From positions 1,428,501-1,492,500 of the forward strand of contig OY992839.1 of assembly GCA_963921425.1 (NCBI GenBank): DNA of 64,000 bases, in the 5' to 3' direction. The notes beneath the pieces were generated by a model that was not told the origin of the DNA, did not search any database, and saw only the letters and a program-made list of their open reading frames with translations. Every line of letters begins with the position of its first letter. Within the stretch, counting starts at the first letter, position 1. Both the position numbers and the translations under genes were made by a program. Source of the DNA: Dryas octopetala. Its lineage: Eukaryota > Streptophyta > Magnoliopsida > Rosales > Rosaceae. Shown here one piece after another: positions 14,083-24,928 of this stretch.

Positions 14083-14133
14083 ATGTCCGAATCAGTGAAG
14101 CTTTTGCTGCACGTGTCTCGCACTACCTCGTGA
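14083..14133 (+). other. Upstream ORF in the IDM1-like 5' UTR (16 codons)
   Basis: An ATG in the inferred 5' UTR opens a 16-residue frame, MSESVKLLLHVSRTTS, that ends in TGA well before the main start. The duplicated copy at 10984-11043 keeps the frame and the stop with three codons inserted after ATG. The ATG context and coding value are unproven. If it is in the mature leader it would be expected to lower translation of the main frame. Confidence 0.4.
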
Positions 14134-14459
14134 AGCATCGGAATTTCGCTGTGTTTGCTACATTGAGTGACCCTCCGTCAACCAACCATTGCCGATTGTG
14201 GTGATCTGGTCAGTCCGTACATGTTTAAAATTTTTCACTGATTTTCATACCCTAGAAGAAAATAAAAATAAAAATTTTGGTTTCAGGGTTGGGCTAACTC
14301 TCAGTAAAAAAGCTTTTCTTAACTGTCGAGTTTGTGTGATCAAGTTCATGGATGTTTGGTTTGGCTTGGTTGAAGGTTCTTGAAACCTAAACTGAAACTG
14401 GGTTATCGGGGATTAGTTTTTTTTTTTTTTTTTGGTGTGGCCCTAACACTTTATAAGAG

Positions 14460-17400
14460 ATGAAAGAGGGCTTGAGATCTGGCAAGTTAAAGGCTGAGAA
14501 AGATAATGTTTTTCTGAAGCAACGAGTTGTTGAAAATAATGGGAATGAGGTGAAGCAAGAAGGTTCTGATTCAGGTGGTGAGAAAATCCCGCATTTGGTT
14601 TCTAGTGGTCCGGAGGAATCTGAGAGACAATTGCTGGGTGATAGATACGCGAAGGAGAGTGGTGAGTTGGGCAGTGAGGAATGTGGAGAAGATGGTGATA
14701 TGGGTGAGAGTGAAAATGTGGGAGTAGCTGAGGTTGGGAAGAAGAGGAGGCGGGTTGAAAATGGTGAAGAAATTGATGATACTGGCCTTGAGGAAAAGAT
14801 AGTGAAGGAAGAAGAGGTGGATGGTAAAGTGCAAATTGGTCACCGGGTTCTGCGATCACGGGTTGTGGTGAATGGTGGGTATGATAAGACAGAGAGTGAT
14901 GGTGTTATGGTCGGGAAAAGTAGAGGGAGCGATGGGTCTCACAAGAAGTGTACTGGGGTGAGAAACGAAGGGGGTGATAATTTGGTTAGAGGGTTTACAG
15001 AGAAGTTAAAGGGTAAGCGGGGGAGACCACCCAAGGTGGACAAGGAAGAAAGTGTTCAGTTGGTTGGAGGGTTTACAGAGAAGTTAAAGGGTAAGCGGGG
15101 GAGACCACCCAAGGTGGACAAGGAAGAAAGTGTTCAGTTGGTTGGAGGGTTTACAGAGAAGTTAAAGGGTAAGCGGGGGAGACCACCCAAGGTGGACAAG
15201 GAAGAAAGTGATCAGTTGGGTAGAGGGTTTACAGAGAAGTTGACTGGTAATCAGGGGAGACCACCCAAAGTGGACAAGGAAGAAAGTGATCAGTTGGGTG
15301 GTGGATTGAAGTATAAGAAGAAGAAGTTGAAACGTAAGCGCGGGAGACCTCGAAACGTAGAAAAGGAAGAGAGTGCTCTCTTGGATGGTCAGTTGAGAAA
15401 GAAGTTAAAGTTTGAGCACAAGAGTTTACTTAAGGTGCAGGGGAGTAATGGGGTTTTGAAAGGAAATTCTGATAAGGATGGAAATGTGGGTTTTAAAAGC
15501 AAATCAGGTTTTAAGCCACAAGAAAGAACAAAAATGATAACTAATGGTTCAAATCCGGAAAGGATTAATGGGAAGGGACAGGATGTGAAAACCTTTTCTC
15601 CAGCTAAAAGGGATAAAAAAGGGAAAGATTTGGAGACTGAGGACAATGAGGATGGTGAAGGGAATACAAAATGGAAACAGAAACAGAAGGGAAATAAAGA
15701 GCGGGAAAACAAGCAGAAGGAACAAGATGCAGAGCTCAGTAGGAGAGAGCTAAAAGAGTCTGTGAGAGATAAAATTGTGGAACTACTTCTGAGCGCAGGT
15801 TGGACAATTGAACACAGGCCTAGGAATGGCAGAGAATACCATGATGCAGTGTATGTAAGTCCAGCAGGAAGGACTCACTGGTCAGTCACCTTGGCTTACA
15901 AGAAACTTAAAATGCATTGTGAAAATGGTAATGTTAAGTCTGTGGTTTGTAAAACTGGTTTCAAATTTACGCCGTTACCACCAGAGGAAGTCAGCATACT
16001 AGCAAGGGTAGTTGTTAAAAAAAGGGAGGGAAAAAAGAATGGAAAAAAGAAGGGAAAGGGTGGGAATACAGCAGATGGAGTTATTGAAGAGAAAGGGAAA
16101 AAGAGACCGGGCAAGTCCCTAAAAGGGAAACATTTGCTTCTTAAGAAGGATGATTCAGAAAGTACAGCATGCAAGGGAATGCTAAGTTTGGTCCAGGGTC
16201 GTAAGCAACAGAAGACAAAAAATAGAAAGCGATGTGCTTTGTTGGTTCGCAACTCTGAGAATGCGGATTCAGAAAATGATGGCTATATACAGTATGACGG
16301 GAAAAGAACAGTACTTGCCTGGATGATTGATTTAGGAACCCTATCACTCAATTCAAAGGTGAAGTACATGAACAGGAGAAAGACACGGGTGCTTCTTGAG
16401 GGTAGGATTACAAGAGATGGAATTCATTGTGGTTGCTGTAAAGAAATCCTCTCAATTTCAAAATTTGAAACTCATGCCAAAAGTGATTACTGTGAGCCAT
16501 TTAAACATATATATCTAGAGTCACAGTCTTCCCTTTTGCAGTGCCTGCTAGACTCATGGAATAAACAGGAGGAATCTGAATGCCGGGGATTCCACTTTGT
16601 AGATGTTAATAGTGAAGACCCAAATGATGATACATGTGGAATCTGTGGAGATGGTGGGGACTTGATCTGTTGTGATGGTTGTCCATCAACATTCCACCAA
16701 AGTTGCTTAGAGATAAAAGTATGTATATGATGCCCACAGGTTTTCTAGATTATTTAATACATGCATAAACATTTATATTGCATTTTATCTGTGTCCCTTC
16801 TGCCCCATAGGGCCGTTATAAATAGGTTAAAGGATTGAGTTTTTTGTTCACATGGTTATATATGTAGCACCCTTTGGGTGCCACTTTATCTAATTTCATA
16901 CTGGGATGTCCTAAAAATTAACTGGAAGCACTTTGTTCTTTTTTGTTTACGGAATGGGGAAGTGTCAATGCTATTTCAATGTCTTTAATAAGATATATAC
17001 TCTGAGGCTAGTTTCACTTGTTTTTGGTTTGCCTTCATTGCTTGAGTTTATACATTCCTTTATGTTGTAATTGCTCTGCAGCATGCATTTGATAGAAGTA
17101 TCCAGAATGGAATTATGTGGCTATAAATTGTTTATTCCTCTGGTACATTCAGAAATAGATTTAACATTGATTCTAGCAGATGAGAACTCTATTCTTATTT
17201 TTTGCAGAAATTCCCTTCAGGCGACTGGCACTGTGTATATTGTTCATGCAAATTTTGTGGGTTGTTTAGCCGAAATACAGGTCAAAGGAATGATAATGAG
17301 AATATAGCTGCATCAGCATTACTCACATGCCATTTGTGTGAGGAAAAATGTATTAACTCTACCTCAAAGACCTTTTTCTTTTCTGTGCCTGGTTTGTTTT

Positions 17401-20400
17401 CCTTGATGTCATTATTATTTGATCTGCATTACCTAGAATTAGTACTTTTGGAAAAATATGATAGAAAAGTTTTTCTTTTTTAGATCACCAAAGCTGCATT
17501 CAGGTGAAGTATGCTGTAAATGATGATCCCAGTAGACCATCCTTCTGTGGAAAGAATTGTCAAGAGGTATTACATTTTTTATCTGGTGCTGTAATATTAG
17601 CTCGGGATTGCTATATTTGTGTTGGGGTTTCTGCATGCATCCGTAGCTTCACGTACTATTTATAGTAGTAATATTAGCTATTTGTCTTTCCTGATTTGCA
17701 ACAGGAGCTAAAAGATTTGGCAGTTTGTTGCTTAATGCTTGAGTGGTAGCAAGGTTTCTAACACTTTCTTACGATACGTTAATGTGGTATTTACAAGTAT
17801 AGGAATTCTTAAAGATATATGCATGATGTAAAACGTTGATTTGATTGTCAATTTGGATTTTTTCAGTTTGAAATCTTAATGAGGAATGGTATTAATTTAC
17901 GTGTCTTAGGTTTGGAGAAATTAATAGGTATGCTCTGGCAAAAAAATAAATAAATAAATAAATAGGTATGCAGTAAAATTGTTTACATGTTGATTGGATT
18001 GTGCACCAACAGAGGTATAGTCGAGTGGTCAGGCCCATGATTTTCTCCCATGTGGTCTGAGGTTCGATTCCTGAAAGGTACCTATCTAGCTATTTGCTAG
18101 AGTTTCCTGCCTCCCAAAGATTGTAGGGTTTGGCGGGGGGCCCCAGTTTCAAAGCAGGGTCTGGGTATCATTGGGGATATCTGGGTACCCAAAAAAAAAA
18201 AGGTTGATTGGATTGTGCATCATTTATTTTCAACGCTTAAAAGAAATCTTTTTGTTTTTTATTTCTTTCCCATTCTTTCTTAATCTGAGAGAAAGTCCTG
18301 ATAAATTACTCTACCCCTTTCATATTTTCAGTCTATTGTATTAACCATTAACGTGTTTGTCATGCCAGCTATTTGAGAAACTGCAGATGCTTGTTGGAGT
18401 TAGGCATGAAATGGAGGAGGGATTTTCCATGACTCTGATTCGCCGATCTGATGTTAGCTCAAATGTTTCTCTTTGTGATACACCACAGAAGGTTGATTGC
18501 AATTCAAAGCTAATTGAAAGCAATTCCAAGCTGGCTGTTGCATTTTTTATAATGGACGAGTGTTTTTTGCCTATGGTTGACCATAGAAGTGGAGTCAATC
18601 TGATTCATAATATTCTCTATAATCGTGGGTAAGCATTCTTTAATTTGAATTGTGTGTGTGCTCGCGCGCATGTGCTAAATCACTTCTAATTGGTTTATAC
18701 TAGTAGTGGCTTTTGTGTTGGAATAAGTATGACAGATGCTCATTTTTCTCATAAAAAAAAAAAAAAAAGATTGATGTTAATAATTTATAAACTGTTCAAG
18801 TTCAAGGTTGTTGCTGTTGAGATCATGTACCTAGGCAAAGTGAAGGATGGCTTGTTCCATACTGGTCATTGAGTGTCACTTGAGTGGATGTCAATATTTC
18901 TTCACTGTAATTACACTATTGCCTTGATATCGCATTTGAAACAAATAAAAGCCGTTGTTAATATTTGTCCAGATCTGCTGATTGAGACAATATTGACCCA
19001 AATGGAAAATCTATTACGGTCTTCCTATTTGAAACCCTTCTTGCATCTATGTTTGTATTTCCATTTATTTTTTATTGAGGTCAGTCAATTGTCATAATAA
19101 AATGATAATTCGGTTAAGTATTTCAAAGGAGGGGAAAGTAAACATTTGGATAGTCATTGGAGTTTTACATCATTTTTCTAACTCCCTAGTGCAGGGAAGG
19201 TCCCTATGCTTCCCTTTCCTTGTGTTTATCTCATTCTTGCTTCTGTTACATAAACTCTTCTGCAAACAGCTGTTTCTAAAAGAGTGAAATTTTATTATTA
19301 AAGGTTATGCCAGGCTTTGGCAGTTGACCCTATGAAAGTCAAGTGCTGTTTAATTTATCATGTTTTTCTGTGTTATGTATAGAGCTCTACATGATTTCTC
19401 TGTTGTTTTTCTTTCCCCTTGCATACAGCTAAGTTTGAAAGAACCTTTATTCCATATGCTGACAATTATCTATTTAAGATTCTTTTACAAATTATTTTAT
19501 ACTTTTTCACTCATGTAGAAAAACCAATTAGTCTGTGATGTACCTGCATCTTTGAAGTTTAACAAAATATACTTTTTTTATTGGCTTATAATTTTTTATT
19601 TCCAGGTCAAATTTTAACCGACTGAATTATAGTGGTTTCTTCACTGCAATTCTAGAGAGAGGTGATGAGGTCATAGCAGCAGCGTCCATCCGGTATGTGT
19701 GGTTACAAATACTTTCATGAATATGTTGCTTGCAACAGTTAATCAATGCTTAATTTCTTAGTTCGGGGCAAACTATTCAGACAAATAGGTTTAACATGGT
19801 TTTCTGATTGCCTAATTGATAGGTTTGATGTTTCATTTTTCATTTTCCAAATTGCCTTGTTGATCAATTTTATGGAAATCTGTGTTGTAAATGATACCAA
19901 GAATTCTGGATGTCTCTTTGAGTCCTTCATTTGAATTGTAACTTTAGTGATTAACCCTGGTTTGAAGTTCTAGTTGCTCAATGCTGATGGGGACTTCTAT
20001 ATGGAATAAAGGAATCCTGAGTTGATTGAAAAAACAAATTTTTTACAAAAAGCAATCTGTGCTTTATTTTTCCTTCATCAATACAAATGTGAACAAAAGC
20101 AAATGTCTAAGAATTTGTGCTTTCCATCCTCAAATTTATCGCCTTCTGTTTCTCCATATTGAATTCCCACTTCTTCACTAAATCGAGTGATTGTGTGTGC
20201 TCTGGATGTACTAACTTCATTGTAATCCACAAAAATTTTAGTATTCATTTTAGCAGAATTCCTCATGCTGGATTATGCTTTGGCTTGCATCACTTGTTAT
20301 GATTAGAGATATCCTAATTCTCAGATGGTCTTATTTTTATCTTCTTATGGCTATCAGATTTACTGTTATGAATGAGATTGAGATCTTTCTATAAAACCAT

Positions 20401-22637
20401 CCCCCTTTACTAATTCTTTATTAATTACTAGTAAATGCCCTCTTGTATTGAGTTATACATTGCTGTAATCCTAAGCAAGGACTTTTATGAATTTGTTTGC
20501 ATGATGCAATTAAGCTTTGACATTATTATACTGCTTGGTCAATCAGGATCCATGGGAACTATTTAGCAGAGATGCCATTTATTGGAACCCGGTATATGTA
20601 TAGGCGTCAAGGAATGTGCCGTCGGCTTCTGACTGCAATTGAATCTGTATGTTCAAATCAAATGTCTTTGCTTTTTTGCCTGTCTTTACATGTGCTTAAA
20701 AATACTGATTTATTGCAAACCGAGTTTCATCTCTTAATTCATTTTTGGATTTAGTAGAAACCTATTTGTATGTTTCTACCTCCTGATTTTATAGATCCAT
20801 TTTAGTTTATAAATAGATTGAAATTAGCATCTCTAGGTAGACATTCTGTTTCCAAAGCGAAATCACTTGCTCTTTGACATCTGAAAATCTCTTTTTTCTT
20901 TCTCTTTCTGAATTTTTCATGCTTAAATCTTTATGTTTAAATTTGAAACTATGTTTGCTTAGAGTGATATATCATTGGTGTTTCAGACCAATCATGAATT
21001 TTCATAATCCTTACAATGTACTGATCCATAGCTTTCATTTTCTTTTTTATGCCATTTTTTGAACCATGATCAGGCTCTCTGCTCTCTAAATGTTGAAAGA
21101 TTGGTCATACCTGCAATCTCGGAACTTAGGGAAACATGGACTTCTGTTTTTGGTTTTAAGCTCCTTGAAGAATCAAGCAGGGAGAAGATGAAGAACATGA
21201 ATATATTGGTTTTCCCTGGTGTAGATATTTTACAGAAACCATTGTTGAAGCAGTTAACTGAAGCAAATAAGATTCCTGTGGAAGGTAAGAAATCCACTGA
21301 ACTCTATCTTCTTGATATATGTGGATGTTTGTGTTTGGTACATCCTTTCTATCTATTGTATCTTGATGATATATGATTTAAATATGTATGTTTTTGCAGG
21401 TTTGAGATCCACTGAACATGAGCATCACCAAACCGTGCTGAAGGTGTTATGTGATACTGATGAGAGATGTTTGGCTGGGACTGACAGTGAAGCGACTGCA
21501 CCCCATGGGAATGAGACAAATGATGAACTTGCTACTGTTGAATCCAATACACAGCTTCTATGTGGTGTTTCTAATGATAATCTGGAGGAGGAAAATGATA
21601 CTATAATGGTTCCTCCTGGTTCAATGTGTGATGTTCATGAACAAACTGAAGAGATCAATGAATACCAGAATTCTGATTCAGTTCCTGATGTAAGGGCAGT
21701 GGAAGTAGACACTCAACAGAACCAGCAAAGTGTGTCTGAAGTGGAAAGCAAATCTTTCATGTCATGTCACACTCGTCCTGAAGCTACTGACTCTGGTATA
21801 AAAACTCTTTGTGCTTCCAGGGAGGGTACTGAAAATGTTGATTGTGAGGTGAGAATAGAAGATGACATTGTTAAAAACCTCAATTCTCATGATGAAGGAT
21901 CTATTTGCCGCTCTACTGAAAATAATGCTCCTGAACTGCAAAATGTGGCTTTAGTAGATGATGTAAAAGTTTCTGGGGAAGATATTGTTTGCCATGATTC
22001 AGAGACTACAATCCAGATATCTCATGATGCAAGGGACCTTACGCATCATGATTCTCAACATTTTCAGGTTGCAGGGCCTATTTCTTGTCCGGATGGAAGG
22101 ATGTTTGAGACTTGTGAAGTGGAATATAACCATTCCACTGCTCAGCATACGCCAATGTCGATGGATGAGGTGCATCCAGAATCTATCAAGGATTGTGACT
22201 CTAAAATTCTGAACAATAGCAAGGCCTCTAATGATGTATTTCACCTGACTTCCCCATTGGCTCACCAAAAAGCAGATGATTTTAAAGATCATTGTACAAA
22301 CTTGCCGGTTGGCTGCAGCATTAGTTGTTCCTCGGCCAGTTCGTCTTACACTCATGAAGTTGCCTCAGCTCCTGCCGACAGCAATTCTCATCTTTCATGT
22401 AATGGAATTTCCAATCTTCTTGTGGTTGCTGATGTGAATTTAACTTCCAACGGGTCTCAGATGAACACAAATTCCTTAAAGCAATCTGAATTGGATTCTC
22501 AGGTTGATAATTCCAGTGTCACACAGTGCAACTCGAGCAATACATCTATGGTGGCTATTCACTGTGCATCTGGTGGGGGAAACTCATGCGGTGGTGGTAC
22601 TTCTGATGCAATAATTCTATCGAACCCGGCTAGTTGA
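14460..22637 (+). CDS. IDM1-like chromatin regulator: AT-hooks, PHD fingers, GNAT acetyltransferase
   Basis: Eight coding exons fit: 14460-16718, 17208-17349, 17484-17566, 18369-18628, 19606-19692, 20547-20646, 21074-21284 and 21400-22637. Joined phases agree and give about 1459 residues. Order: acidic/basic N-terminus; five AT-hook-like GRP motifs (residues about 178-305); a conserved block with [20 protein letters not shown] (about 425-510); a TPL-binding/Jas-like region with [15 protein letters not shown] (about 612-700); PHD finger 1 (CGIC, CC, HQSC, then WHCVYC across the first intron, from about 722); a second Cys-rich finger (CHLCEEKY, HQSC, FCGKNC); a GNAT domain (about 829-1010) with acetyl-CoA loop RRQGMC; and a long acidic Ser-rich tail. 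The family includes Arabidopsis IDM1/ROS4, which acetylates histone H3 to guide active DNA demethylation. An intron just before the ATG is likely. Closest subfamily is not certain. Confidence 0.9.
14991..15302 (+). repeat. 78-bp coding minisatellite encoding AT-hooks (4 copies)
   Basis: Four head-to-tail units of exactly 78 bases (26 codons) start at 14991, 15069, 15147 and 15225. Units 1 and 2 are identical base for base, unit 3 differs only near its end, and unit 4 differs more. Each encodes GFTEKLKG, an AT-hook core KRGRPPK (NQGRPPK in unit 4) and VDKEES. A fifth, diverged AT-hook (KRKRGRPR) follows near 15335. Confidence 0.97.
18006..18202 (+). mobile_element. tRNA-derived SINE in an intron
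   Basis: The element has an A-box-like TAGTCGAGTGG near 18018, a perfect B box GGTTCGATTCC near 18062, and a 3' A-run at about 18191-18201. It is flanked by a perfect 17-base target duplication, GTTGATTGGATTGTGCA, at 17989-18005 and 18203-18219. It lies in the intron between 17566 and 18369 of the IDM1-like gene, in the sense orientation. The perfect duplication implies a fairly recent insertion. Confidence 0.92.
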
Positions 22638-23430
22638 TCTTATTTTTGTACACACCGACATTGGAAAGCAGGAGACTTTTGGTAGCAGTTTCTAACAGTG
22701 TAGAGTAATATCTCTGGCAAGGGTTTTAATTGATTTTTCCATTGTTAGACAGCAATACAGATTTTGGTTCCTTCATTGTTAGGTAGTGAGAGCTCAAGTC
22801 CTTGGTCATGGAGTTTTTTTGGTTCTCAAGTCATGCTCATCCAAATGTTGGAAGTACATATATAATTTTTCTTACAAAAGTACAGTTTTTAGGAGCACCA
22901 AACTCTAGCGCTTTCTAGCTAAATACAGTGGCGGATTTAGATGCCTTGGAGGGGTTGTAATTTTTGGCCTCCCGGTGTTAATTGTAAATGAAACCATCCA
23001 TTGCTTAACCATGAAAACAGCGTTTCATTTTTCTGCACTCCCCTTGTTAATGCGTGGAGACCTCTTTCAATGCTTTCAAGTTTCAATGCCTCTTCTCCTT
23101 CTCTATCTTTAATTAAAAGACAAAAAAAAAAAAAAAAAATCTATACTACTGTATAAAATATTAAAATCAGAAATTGAGTTTTGGCAAAAAATAAATAATT
23201 TCTAGAATACCCTTTACAAAAAAAAGCACAAATTTAATTTAAGAATAGTAGTACAAGATCTAGGAATAAAATTCTAGCTACTGATGAAGCTTCCCTAGTG
23301 AGAGGAGCAAGTTTGTCATTGGCTGAAGCAGATAGGAAGCTCATGCAAATAGGAGCTTTGACGCTGGCAAGTGAGAGTATAGCAGCTGGAACACCCCACA
23401 AAGACTCACCACAGATGAGTACTATGGTAA
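22638..23430. other. IDM1-like 3' UTR and spacer before RPS18
   Basis: The first 200-300 bases are probably the 3' UTR. CAGTGGCGGATTTAG near 22926 resembles the tip of common plant DNA transposons, but no matching second end or target duplication was found. A poly-A run lies at about 23122-23139. No gene is seen. Confidence 0.45.
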
Positions 23431-23436
23431 TTTAAT

Positions 23437-23682
23437 TGGGCTTGGGCTTGGGCTTGGGCTTAGGCTATGGTGTAATTTAATTGGGCTTGAGATGGCTAAT
23501 ATCGGGCTAGACCCAAAGGAAAAGTAGCCCTGGAGGGATCCAAATTTCCTTGGACATATCAACCTTTTTATTTGGAGTATATAAACAAATTTTCAAGCTC
23601 CAAACGCCTAGTGTTAGGGTTTGGTGTTTTACTTCTGTTTTGACGCCAGGAGCTGCTCAAAGCCTCAAGATCCAAAACCCTA
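23437..23682 (+). promoter_or_regulatory. RPS18 promoter: clustered site II motifs and telo-boxes
   Basis: Four consecutive TTGGGC units at about 23436-23460 and another TTGGGCTT at about 23481 supply repeated TGGGCT (site II) motifs. A reverse telo-box (TTAGGGTTT) lies near 23614 and AAACCCTA at 23675-23682 directly before the ATG. The arrangement parallels the RPS24 promoter in this window and the known rule for plant ribosomal protein genes. Confidence 0.75.
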
Positions 23683-23685
23683 GCC

Positions 23686-24928
<1,243 letters not shown>

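Larger units (their letters stand above)
10018..14850 (+). repeat. Decayed tandem duplication joining RPS24 3' end and IDM1-like 5' end
   Basis: Unit 1 runs from about 10018 (RPS24 last exon) to 11675. Unit 2 runs from 11676 to about 14850 (inside coding exon 1 of the IDM1-like gene). Matching blocks, in the same order in both units, are: RPS24 tail and 3' UTR (10018-10310 with 11676-11950); the segment with GGAGCTTGTTTT and the following 110 bases (10733-10845 with 12530-12640); the IDM1-like 5' UTR (about 10890-11150 with 13955-14245); and coding sequence (about 11337-11675 with 14610-14845). Unit 2 is about 1.5 kb longer, mainly between 12650 and 13950, from insertion there or loss in unit 1. 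Confidence 0.88.

Noticed and set aside
18006-18080. A tRNA gene in the IDM1-like intron, from its A and B boxes
   Set aside because: No cloverleaf acceptor or anticodon stem forms, and the A-tail and 17-base target duplication show it is a SINE.
22926-23180. Possible DNA transposon starting CAGTGGCGGATTTAG
   Set aside because: Only one end is recognisable; no matching inverted end or target duplication found.
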